A DNA stretch of 7,482 nucleotides from CAWEHQ01 sp051001995 (GCA_051001995.1 JBPCMT010000060.1:1-7482); one strand, 5' to 3'; counted from the stretch's first letter, positions 1 through 6,251 are shown. Numbers and translations are program-made. Notes: generated from the letters alone by a model not told the origin.

Positions 1-75
1 ATCGACGCGCTCGCTCCGAGACGCCTGCGGGCGGCCGCCGCGGCCGAGGCCCAGCCCGCGAGCTCGGGGTTCTAG
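1..75 (+). pseudogene. 3' end of the first half of an MMPL transporter gene, cut by an amber codon
   Basis: The frame is open from the window edge and ends in TAG at 73-75. It encodes a basic, Ala/Arg-rich stretch (IDALAPRRLR...) ending in SSGF. This matches the cytoplasmic linker that follows the sixth transmembrane helix in MMPL proteins. The same reading frame continues past the TAG as RRTARLVMHRPALVA, the usual start of the second MMPL repeat, where the family consensus is roughly FW-RR-AR-VM-RP. The TAG therefore sits where a Trp codon (TGG) is expected, one base away. I infer that this fragment and the 97-1881 frame were one gene. The alternative, a separate upstream gene that happens to end here in the same frame, is less likely because of the linker match. 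A sequencing error is also possible. Confidence 0.6.
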
Positions 76-96
76 CGGCGGACGGCCCGCCTCGTC

Positions 97-1881
97 ATGC
101 ACCGCCCGGCGCTGGTCGCCTGCCTCGTGAGCGTGCTGCTCCTCGCCGCCGCGGCCCCGGCGCTCGGGCGCGAGCTCACCCAGGTCGACCCGCGCGTCGT
201 CCCCGGGGGGCCAGAGGACCGGAGGTTCGCCGAGCAGGTGCCCCGCGAGGGCCTCGCCGGCGAGGCGGCTCCGGTGCTCCTCGCGATCGAGGGCGACCGG
301 ACGACGGCGACCACGGCGCGCGAGCGCCTCGAGGAGCTGCCGCCCACCGCCGGCGCTGTCCTCGGCCCACGCCCTGCGGGCTCCGGCGTCTGGCGCATCG
401 ATGTCGTCCCGCGGGCGCAGGTCGGACCCCTGTCGGCCCAGAGCGAGGCGCTCGTCGAGGACGCGCGCGAGCTCACCCGCGATTTGCCCGTGCTCGTCGG
501 CGGCGAGTCGGCCGCGCTCGTCGACCTGAGGGAAGACATCGAGTCGCGCCTCCCCCTCTGCCTCGCCATCCTCGCCCTCGTCGTGCTCGCCTCGGTGTGG
601 CTCGCCACGGGCTCGGTCGTTCTCCCCGTGAAGACGCTCCTCATGGCCGCCCTGACCGTCGCCGCGGCGCTCGGGATCACGACCGCGATCTTCCAGACCG
701 GCGCCCTGGAGGAGGTCCTCGGCTATACGGGCACCGGCTCGCTCGAGGCCTCGGTCGTCGTCCTCACGGCGGCGATCGCCTTCGCGCTCACCACCGACTA
801 CGGCGTCTTCCTGCTGCGGCGCATCCGCGAGGCCCGCGCCGCCGGCGCCTCCGACGGCGAGGCCGTCGCGCTCGGGCTCGAGCGCTCGGGGCGCGTCGTC
901 ACCTGGGCGGCGGTGCTGCTGTGCGCAGCGCTCCTGTCGCTCGTATTCGCCCGTCACGCCCTCGTCAAGCAGGTGGGGGTCGGCGCGGCGCTCGCGGTCC
1001 TGCTCGACGCGACCGTGATGCGCGCGCTGCTCGTGCCCGCGCTGATGCGACTGCTCGGAGGCGCCAACTGGTGGGCTCCGGGCTTCCTGCGCCGCTTCGT
1101 CTCGCCGCCGGAGCGCCGGCCGCTCTTCCGGCCCTCCGATCCCCGCCCCGCCGAGGGCGCCGAGTTCCTCGCCCCGACCCGCTACTGCGACTCGCAGGCG
1201 ATCACGGTCCGCGCGCTCTGCGATCACCTGACCCGCGACGCGGGCTCAGAGCGCGAGGCGGCCGTGCGGCTGTATCGGTTCGTCCGCGACGAGATCCCCT
1301 ACGCCTTCGGCCCCTGGGGGGTGCGCGCCTCGCAGACGCTCACCCAGGGCACGGGCACCTGCACCAACAAGGCCAACCTGCTCGTGGCCCTCCTTCGCGC
1401 GGCGGGGATCGGCGCCGTCTACGGGGTCCTGCGCGTCGACACCCAGCACTACTTCGGACCGATCGGCCCCGACTTCCTGACTCGCCGCGCATCGCCGACC
1501 TCCGTCCACGTCCACGCCGCCGTGCGCGTCGACGGACGCTGGCTCAAGTGTGACCCCTCGACCGACCCGGACCTGGCGAGCCGGACCTGCCACTTCTGCC
1601 TCCAGACGCGGCTGATCGGCTGGGACGGAACCGAGGACTCGACCGACTTCCTCGACCCGGCGCACGTCCACGCCGACCTCGGCCTCTACGCCGACGTCGA
1701 TGAGCTTCTCGAGCGCCCCGCCCGCGGCGCGGGGCCCGAGCTGTTCGCCGCCGGCAACGCGTACCTCGATTTCGTGCGCTCGCAGCCGGTGTTCGCCTCG
1801 GCCGAGGAGCTGATCGGCGCATATCGGCGCGAGCTCGACGGGCGCGCGACGAGCTCTGCCACTGCTTCAGCACCTCACTGA
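97..1881 (+). CDS. MMPL-family transporter C-terminal half fused to a transglutaminase-like domain
   Basis: The frame encodes 594 residues. Residues 5-24 form a hydrophobic helix equivalent to TM7 of a 12-helix MMPL/RND exporter. An extracytoplasmic loop follows to about 148, then helices near 152-174, 178-201, 214-238, 267-286 and 293-318. Family hallmarks are TTDYGVFLLRRIRE (Asp234-Tyr235) in TM10, LLDATVMRALLVPA (Asp304) in TM12, and an NWWAP tail where MMPL proteins normally end. After a short linker, residues about 355-520 form a transglutaminase-like fold with a complete apparent Cys-His-Asp triad: Cys422 in GTGTCTNKANLL, His473 in HVHAAVRVDGRW and Asp486 in KCDPS. MMPL proteins export lipids or other hydrophobic substrates using the proton gradient. 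The role of the fused enzyme is unknown. ATG 97 has no Shine-Dalgarno sequence and is probably an internal Met of a longer gene interrupted by TAG at 73-75. Without the first half it is unlikely to transport. Confidence 0.85.
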   Translation: MHRPALVACLVSVLLLAAAAPALGRELTQVDPRVVPGGPEDRRFAEQVPREGLAGEAAPVLLAIEGDRTTATTARERLEELPPTAGAVLGPRPAGSGVWRIDVVPRAQVGPLSAQSEALVEDARELTRDLPVLVGGESAALVDLREDIESRLPLCLAILALVVLASVWLATGSVVLPVKTLLMAALTVAAALGITTAIFQTGALEEVLGYTGTGSLEASVVVLTAAIAFALTTDYGVFLLRRIREARAAGASDGEAVALGLERSGRVVTWAAVLLCAALLSLVFARHALVKQVGVGAALAVLLDATVMRALLVPALMRLLGGANWWAPGFLRRFVSPPERRPLFRPSDPRPAEGAEFLAPTRYCDSQAITVRALCDHLTRDAGSEREAAVRLYRFVRDEIPYAFGPWGVRASQTLTQGTGTCTNKANLLVALLRAAGIGAVYGVLRVDTQHYFGPIGPDFLTRRASPTSVHVHAAVRVDGRWLKCDPSTDPDLASRTCHFCLQTRLIGWDGTEDSTDFLDPAHVHADLGLYADVDELLERPARGAGPELFAAGNAYLDFVRSQPVFASAEELIGAYRRELDGRATSSATASAPH

Positions 1882-1888
1882 ATCCCAC

Positions 1889-1907
1889 CCCTTAGCCGCG
1901 GCAAGGG
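1889..1907 (+). terminator. Hairpin just after the MMPL-transglutaminase gene
   Basis: CCCTT-A-GCCGCGGC-AAGGG starts 8 bases after the stop codon. It folds into a GC-rich stem of about seven pairs with a bulged A and a four-base loop. There is no T-run, so this is at best a U-less terminator of the kind proposed for actinomycetes. Position is the main support. Confidence 0.35.
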
Positions 1908-2298
1908 CCGAGGCGAGTCCGTCGAGCGCCCTCCGCGGCGAGGCTGCCGCCCTGGAACCGGTCAGAGTCGCTTTGCAAGCGTGACGGCGAAGCCGGCGTC
2001 GAGCAGCTGACCGTCGGAAGCGCGACCTCCCGGCATAAGCCTCAGTCTCAGGGTGAGGCCTAGGATTCAGCGCCTCCGCCGCTCCAGCTCTCCTGCGTTG
2101 TCGTCCGATTGTCGTGGCTCGGAGCTGGATCTTCTCGCCCCGCGTAGCAGGAATTCACCCAAGAACGTGAAAGTCTTACCGTCAAGCGTGCGCCCGAACG
2201 CCGGCCACTTCGGCACCGAACACACCGAAACCCTCACCACACACCAGCCACGGGTCGAGACGGTGACTTGAGCCGGGTTAATGAACGATCCGGGCTAA

Positions 2299-2331
2299 GC
2301 GCGTGTAGCGCGCGTGGGGAGGGGTTCCCCA
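2299..2331. terminator. Tandem hairpins between convergent genes
   Basis: Two perfect stems sit side by side. GCGCG-TGTAG-CGCGC is at 2299-2313, and TGGGGA-GGGGT-TCCCCA is at 2315-2331. They lie between the plus-strand transporter gene and the minus-strand EEP gene, which converge, so a bidirectional terminator is plausible. Neither side has a T-tract, so the function is inferred from position and structure only. Confidence 0.3.
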
Positions 2332-2388
2332 GTGTGGCTTGCGATGCGCCGCGTATCGTCCAGACCTGGTTGACGCCGAGACCGAGCG

Positions 2389-2405
2389 CGGCCGATCGCC
2401 GGCCG
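2389..2405 (-). terminator. Hairpin immediately after the EEP gene
   Basis: CGGCC-7-GGCCG begins four bases beyond the minus-strand EEP stop codon (2409-2411). The stem is short (five pairs) but all G/C. There is no T-run. It may be part of the termination region together with the pair at 2299-2331. Confidence 0.25.
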
Positions 2406-2408
2406 GGG

Positions 2409-3377
2409 TCACTTGCGGTCGAATATAACGCGCGTATAGGGATGATCGCTAGGAGGGGCGTGCTCAAAAGCGCAGTCATATCGGATGGAGCGAACCTGGC
2501 CGCGAAATAAGATGAAGTCAATACGTTTATTGCTACAGTAAGCTGCCGACGTCTTCCGGTGGTTTTCATCGAGCATGGTAAACGCGTCGATCAGCCCGCC
2601 CGAAGACACGAGAGTCCAGTACTCGCTGCCGGGCGCGACTTTGCCCTCGCACTGCTGGACCGGCTGATTGTTCGACGGAGCGCAAGCATTTAGGTCGCCG
2701 CCGACGAACACGGGCCCCGACTCGCCTTGGACCCGCTTCGCAAGGCGATCAGCCGCTTCCCGACGCTCGTCGCCTACTTCCCACGCCAAGGGACGGTGGT
2801 ACCAGTGCGTTGCGAGCACGCGCTGTCTGACCCCCTCGACGTCCATTGTCACATCGACGGCGTGTTGGTCGGGGCTCACTACGTAGTAGTGGTCGGCCGA
2901 TGTGAAAGGAAACCGAGAAAGGACGACGACATCGCCGGTGTGCTTGTCCGGATAGATGTGCTTCAGGCCAGATGCGTCCGACAACGTCTTTGCCCACGCG
3001 TAATCGTGAACCTCGGACAAAGTAACGAAGTCGTCGAAGAAGAGGAGATTACGACCCCAGCGTCGGAGGATCGCCTCGCGGTCGCTCGGACTTCGCGGCC
3101 TCAAACCGGGCGCGAAGAGATTGAACGTACCCATGCTGAGTGTGGGTGAGGGTAAATGAGTGCGTCGTGGCACTGTCACCCACAAAATTCTCGGCTTTGG
3201 CGACAAGGGGCACGCGCAACGACTGGAAGCGGTATCCAGCATTGTAAAGCACGGCGCCAGCAGGGACAACAAACCTTGAAGCGAAGTGGGAACCTGAGAC
3301 ACGGCGGCGACCCCCGGTGAAAGGGCCACGGCCAGCGCGATCAGCGCCCCGCGGCCCGATGGGCTTTGACACGTCAC
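2409..3377 (-). CDS. Endonuclease/exonuclease/phosphatase (EEP) family protein, possibly exported
   Basis: This 322-residue frame carries every EEP-fold active-site motif in order: Asn86 in MGTFNLF, Glu122 in LSEVHD, a GDVVVLSRFPF strand, His191 in LATHWYH, Asp228 and Asn230 in VGGDLN, Asp287 in KRIDFILF, and Asp311-His312 in PSDHPYTRVIF. The family cleaves phosphodiester bonds in nucleic acids or lipids with divalent metal; the substrate cannot be told here. Residues 9-25 (RGALIALAVALSPGVAA) resemble a Sec signal peptide, suggesting export. GTG 3377 is the first possible start after an in-frame TGA and has only a weak GAGG upstream. The 5' end overlaps head-on with the truncated ATPase frame, so the original start may be lost. 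Residues about 33-78 are Cys-rich and atypical, and a neighbouring frame reads better there. Composition and third-position GC are far lower than in flanking genes, suggesting acquisition from elsewhere. Confidence 0.8.
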   Translation of the reverse strand: MTCQSPSGRGALIALAVALSPGVAAVSQVPTSLQGLLSLLAPCFTMLDTASSRCACPLSPKPRILWVTVPRRTHLPSPTLSMGTFNLFAPGLRPRSPSDREAILRRWGRNLLFFDDFVTLSEVHDYAWAKTLSDASGLKHIYPDKHTGDVVVLSRFPFTSADHYYVVSPDQHAVDVTMDVEGVRQRVLATHWYHRPLAWEVGDERREAADRLAKRVQGESGPVFVGGDLNACAPSNNQPVQQCEGKVAPGSEYWTLVSSGGLIDAFTMLDENHRKTSAAYCSNKRIDFILFRGQVRSIRYDCAFEHAPPSDHPYTRVIFDRK

Positions 3378-4021
3378 GGCCCAGCCTCAGCCGCATCTTT
3401 CAGTACCTCACCGCGGCGGCCCCCGGGCTCGCCGAGCTCGTGACGATCGACAAGGTCTGGGAGATCGCCCAGCTCGAGCGGCGCACGGCGGGCGCCTCAC
3501 CGTATGACCTGACGATCATGGACGCCCCGGCGACGGGCAACGGCATCGCGCTCCTGCGTGCGCCACGCACCTACGGGGCGATCGCCAAGGTCGACCCGAT
3601 CCGCGGCCACGCGCTGGCGATCGACGCCTTCATCAGCGATCCGGCAAGCACGGCCGTCGTAGCCGTGGCCCTGCCGGAGGAGATGCCGGTGAACGAGACC
3701 ATCGACCTGGAGAGAAGGCTCCGGGACGAGCTCGGGCGCGAGCTCTCCCACGTGCTGGTGAACGGCCTGTTCCCTGGCCGCTTCAGTGCGAAGGAGGCCA
3801 AGGCGATCGAGGCGCTGAACGGCGCCGGCTCGCCGGCGGCGCGCGAGACCCTCGCGGCCGCGCTCTCCGCCGATGTGCGCGCCCGCTCTCAGCGTTCGCA
3901 GCTCGCCCGTCTGCGGCGCGGCACGAGCGCGGCGGTGAGCACCCTTCCGTTCCTCCTCACGCCCGAGCTGGAGCTGGGCGACCTCGAGGCGCTCTCCCGC
4001 GAGCTCGAGCGCATGCTGTGA
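3317..4021 (+). pseudogene. ArsA/GET3-like ATPase, first gene of a pair, 5'-truncated (no P-loop)
   Basis: Homology to ArsA/GET3-type ATPases begins at about 3383 with SLSRIFQYLTAAAPGLAELV and continues to the stop. Recognisable elements are LTIMDAPATGNG (Asp69, the switch II/Walker B region, usually DAPATGHG), the APRTYGAIAKVDPIR stretch, and PEEMPVNET (residues 120-128). The usual N-terminal 90-130 residues with the Walker A P-loop are absent. The first 20 or so codons (MKGPRPARSAPRGPMG...) do not resemble the family and are the reverse complement of the EEP signal-peptide region. Neither GTG 3317 nor ATG 3359 has a ribosome site. Such ATPases act in membrane-protein targeting in eukaryotes; the role of the actinomycete pairs is poorly defined. 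Without the P-loop this copy should not hydrolyse ATP. Its stop overlaps the next gene's GTG start by four bases (GTGA), typical of translational coupling. Confidence 0.8.
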
Positions 4022-5110
4022 GCGTCGAGAGGCTGATCGAGCGCAAGGAGGTGGTGATCTGCGCGGGCGCGGGCGGCGTGGGCAAGACCACCACCTCCGC
4101 GGCCATCGCGGCCGGCATGGCCCAGCGTGGCAAGAAGGTGGCGGTGCTCACGGTGGACCCGGCAAAGCGGTCGCCGACTCGCTGGGGCCTGCCGGAGCTG
4201 GGCAACGAGGAGCGGCGCGTCGATCCCGCACGGCTGCGAGCTGCCGGCCTCGGCGGGGAGGGAGAGCTGTGGGCGATGATGCTCGACGCCAAGCGGACCT
4301 TCGACGACCTGATCGACGCCCACGCACCCGACGCCGAGTCGCGCGACGCGGTGCTGTCCAACCCGATCTACCGCGAGATCTCGAACGCCGTGGCGGGCTC
4401 CCAGGAGTACATGGCGATGGAGAAGCTCCACGAGCTGCATCAGGAGGGCAGCTACGACCCCCTCGTGCTCGACACGCCGCCGACGCGGAACGCCTCGAGT
4501 TCCTGGACGCGCCCGCACGCCTGTCCCGCTTCATCGACTCGCGCTCGCTCCAGTTCTTCCGGGCGGGCTCGCGCGCGGGGCTCGGTCTGGTGGGGAAGGG
4601 AACCGCGGTGCTCTTCTCGCTCATGAAGCGCGCCACGGGGGTGGACCTGCTGGAGGACCTCGCGCTCTTCTTCAATGCCTTCGGCGACAGGCCGACGGCT
4701 TCCGGGAACGCGCGAAGCGCGCGCTGCTCGCAGACAGCAGGACCACGTTCCTGCTCGTGACCTCTCCCCGCGCCGCCTCGATCAGCGAGGCGTCCTTCTT
4801 CAGCCACAAGCTGCGCGACTCGGACCTGCCCTTCGGAGGCGTGATCGTCAACCGCACGCGCGAGCAGCTGGCGGCCAAGCCCACGCCCAGGCTCGAGTCC
4901 GAGCTGACGGGGCTCCTCGACCAGAAGCTCGCCAGGAAGGTCGTGCAGAACCTCGACGACCACTTGCGCCTTGCCGACCGCGACGCGCGCAACGTGGCGC
5001 GGCTGCGCAAGGAGCTCGGTCGCCGTCCGATGATCGAGGTGCCCGAGCTGCCTGGTGACGTGCACGACATCGCGGGGCTCGCCGCGATGAACCAGTATCT
5101 GTTCGGCTGA
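4018..5110 (+). pseudogene. ArsA/GET3-like ATPase, second gene of the pair, frameshifted
   Basis: Translation starts at GTG 4018, overlapping the previous stop. The P-loop is GAGGVGKTTT (residues 17-26), lacking the extra signature lysine of classic GET3. DPAKR, GELWAMMLDAKRTFDDLI, YREISNAVAGSQEYMAMEKL and LVLDTPPTRN follow. The frame then moves at 4493-4494 into one reading EFLDAPARLSRFIDSRSLQF and TGVDLLEDLALFFNAFGD, and again at about 4690 into one reading FRERAKRALLADSRTTFLLV and ending LAAMNQYLFG. Each shift fits loss of one base (CCC to CC, GGG to GG). A compensated pair is also visible at 4170-4187: the frame reads RSPTRWGL where the family has R-L/V-ADSLGL, and that version exists one frame over. 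Repaired, the protein would be about 364 residues, a normal length. It is a decaying gene or a set of homopolymer sequencing errors; as written it makes a 202-residue truncated product. Confidence 0.85.
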
Positions 5111-5122
5111 GCTTGTGAGGGC

Positions 5123-5135
5123 CCAGGGCTCCTGG
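5123..5135 (+). terminator. Small hairpin after the ATPase pair
   Basis: CCAGG-GCT-CCTGG lies 12 bases after the second ATPase stop codon. It is a perfect five-pair stem with a three-base loop and no T-run. Its position suggests an operon end, but the stem is short. Confidence 0.22.
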
Positions 5136-5276
5136 ATAACGCGACGCTGAAGTCAAATTGCGTAAGCCTCCAGGAGATGAGAGCATGCGCTCGTCGTACT
5201 CGCTGTGAGTGGTCCACCGGTCTAGCCGCTGGGCGTTCGTTACCCACAGGCGCAGGGATGCCCAGACAGCGTAGGG

Positions 5277-5302
5277 GGAAGCGTTGTGTGACTTTCACCG
5301 TC
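5277..5302 (+). promoter_or_regulatory. Candidate ECF-type promoter upstream of the LuxR-family gene
   Basis: GGAAGC at 5277-5282 and CGTC at 5299-5302 are 16 bases apart. This resembles the GGAAC / CGTC layout of extracytoplasmic-function sigma promoters. The match is short and could be chance. It would give a leader of roughly 190 bases before the GTG at 5499. Confidence 0.15.
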
Positions 5303-5486
5303 AGGAATGCTGCACGAGCTTGAGACAGCGACAGAGTTCGCCAACCGTGGCGGTTCTCCGGCGCGAACAGCTGACCGACTTCGGGTTCCAATGGCTGAGC
5401 TGAGAGATGGGATGCCCATCGAGGGCGCTGAGGCGCGGTTGCCGGCGGGCGACCGCCGATCCCCCCGCCGGGTGGCCAACAGCCCT

Positions 5487-5493
5487 GGTGGAG
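5487..5493 (+). promoter_or_regulatory. Ribosome binding site setting the LuxR-family start
   Basis: GGTGGAG ends five bases before GTG 5499, and two bases before the alternative GTG 5496. This spacing favours 5499, and the start gives a protein that opens directly on the first beta strand of the receiver. Confidence 0.5.
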
Positions 5494-5498
5494 CCGTG

Positions 5499-6143
5499 GT
5501 GCGCGTTCACCTGATCTCCACCGTCGCACTCTTCCGCGAGGGCCTGGCCGAGGTCCTGAGCCGCCGCAACGGGATCGATATCGAAGGAACCGGCGCCGAC
5601 CCCGACGCAGTACCGGGCACGCCCGCGGTCATCCTTCTCGACGTCTCCGGATTCGACACCGCGGAGGTCGCCGCGCGGATTGTGGGCAGGACGGCCGCGC
5701 GCGTGATCGCGGTCAACGTCCCCGCGTCCGAGCTAGACGTGATCGCGTGCGCCGAGGCGGGGCTGGCGTGCTGCCTGACCCCGGAGGCCTCGCTCGACGA
5801 TCTCCTCAAGGCCATCGCGAGCGTGGAACGCGATGAGGCGCCCTGCTCCCCGTGGACGGCCGCGGTGCTGCTGCGTCGCGTGGCGTCGCTTGCGAGCGAG
5901 CGGCGCGCCTCGGTCGTCGAGGCCGGCGCCGCTCGGCTGACCTCGCGCGAGCTGGACATCGTCGAGCTGGTCGAGCAGGGGCTCTCGAACAAGGAGATCG
6001 CTGGCGAGCTGTGCATCGAGCTGCCGACGGTCAAGAACCACATGCATCGCATCCTCGAAAAGCTCGGTGTGCGCCGCCGGGGCGAGGCAGCCGCGCTCGT
6101 GCGCAGCGGCGCGGTCGGCCGCGCCGTCGCCCCCAAGTACTAG
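5499..6143 (+). CDS. NarL/FixJ-type response regulator with an atypical receiver domain
   Basis: From GTG 5499 the product is 214 residues, normal for this family. Residues 1-110 read as a receiver fold: VRVHLIST, LFREGLAEVL, PAVILLDVS, ARVIAVNV, AGLACCLTPEASLDDLLKAI. Residues 147-204 form a LuxR-type helix-turn-helix, with LTSRELDIVELV, GLSNKEIAGEL and TVKNHMHRILEKLGVRRR. Asp48 in LLDVS remains at the usual phosphoacceptor position. However, the acidic pair after beta 1 is Ser7-Thr8, the beta 4 Thr/Ser position appears to be Asn73, and the conserved beta 5 Lys appears to be Pro95. Ordinary phosphorylation by a histidine kinase is therefore doubtful. No kinase gene is adjacent. It is the first of three same-strand genes leading to a contractile sheath gene and is a natural candidate for controlling it, which is inference. 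Upstream starts at 5307 or 5391 are open but lack a ribosome site. Confidence 0.85.
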   Translation: MRVHLISTVALFREGLAEVLSRRNGIDIEGTGADPDAVPGTPAVILLDVSGFDTAEVAARIVGRTAARVIAVNVPASELDVIACAEAGLACCLTPEASLDDLLKAIASVERDEAPCSPWTAAVLLRRVASLASERRASVVEAGAARLTSRELDIVELVEQGLSNKEIAGELCIELPTVKNHMHRILEKLGVRRRGEAAALVRSGAVGRAVAPKY

Positions 6144-6162
6144 TCCCTCCGGCCAGAAGAAC

Positions 6163-6182
6163 CGGACCTCTCGGCTGGTCCG
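6163..6182 (+). terminator. Hairpin between the regulator and the receiver-like gene
   Basis: CGGACC-8-GGTCCG is a perfect six-pair inverted repeat 19 bases after the regulator stop, followed by ATTGG rather than a T-run. A second stem, GGATC-GGGC-GATCC, lies at 6197-6210. These could terminate or attenuate transcription, or form a regulator binding site. The sequence alone does not decide. Confidence 0.3.
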
Positions 6183-6246
6183 ATTGGATCCGAATGGGAT
6201 CGGGCGATCCATAGCCAGCGCACGTCCCAGCGGAGACACTTGGGGC

Positions 6247-6251
6247 GGGAG
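6247..6251 (+). promoter_or_regulatory. Ribosome binding site setting a TTG start
   Basis: GGGAG (within GGGGCGGGAG, 6242-6251) ends eight bases before TTG 6260. The ATG at 6253 is only one base away from this motif and is in a different frame, so the TTG is the sensible start. Confidence 0.5.

Larger units (their letters stand above)
1882..2408. other. Gene-poor interval between convergent genes
   Basis: No confident gene lies in these 527 bases. GC falls from left to right toward the low-GC block. The minus strand carries a 56-codon frame (2237 down to 2067, GTG start, no clear ribosome site) containing a protein-like stretch, FGRTLDGKTFTFLGEF. The same frame continues past its TGA for 34 more codons, ending LLDAGFAVTLAKRL before a second TGA at 1962-1964. 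This could be a decayed minus-strand gene, but I recognise no family. An inverted repeat, GCCTCA-9-TGAGGC, lies at 2039-2059, and further hairpins are listed separately. I see no tRNA, riboswitch or recognisable transposase. Confidence 0.5.
5111..5498. other. Spacer of about 390 bases upstream of the regulator gene
   Basis: There is no confident gene here. The regulator frame is open back to an ATG at 5307, but the extra 64 codons do not resemble a receiver domain and are probably untranslated leader. A seven-codon frame (MRSSYSL) at 5185-5208 follows a decent AGGAG at 5172-5176; it could be a leader peptide but is most likely chance. The spacer is long enough to hold the promoter of the regulator/sheath gene group. 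No tRNA, riboswitch or mobile-element signature was seen. Confidence 0.5.

Noticed and set aside
597..1553. Long plus-strand open frame of 318 codons inside the transporter gene
   Set aside because: It is extremely Arg-rich, has no recognisable motif and overlaps clear MMPL and transglutaminase codons; it is a high-GC shadow frame.
2039..2059. Inverted repeat GCCTCA-9-TGAGGC as a terminator
   Set aside because: It lies about 160 bases from the nearest stop codon and has no T-run; the hairpin at 1889-1907 is better placed.
2053..2271. 72-codon plus-strand frame in the intergenic region
   Set aside because: It has no ribosome site, no motif and a low-complexity composition; probably chance.
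1882..2408. tRNA, CRISPR or insertion-sequence content in the gene-poor interval
   Set aside because: I found no T-loop-like GGTTCGA box, no spaced repeats and no transposase motif or clear terminal inverted repeats.
5185..5208. Seven-codon leader peptide with an upstream AGGAG
   Set aside because: It is too short to judge; there is no attenuator structure or amino-acid run linked to a downstream biosynthetic gene.
5307..5498. N-terminal extension of the LuxR-family regulator from ATG 5307
   Set aside because: The 64 extra residues do not look like a receiver or another known domain and lack a ribosome site; GTG 5499 gives a normal-length protein.
4148..5529. Long minus-strand open frames opposite the second ATPase gene
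   Set aside because: They are antisense shadows. The plus strand carries ATPase motifs across three frames, explained by indels.
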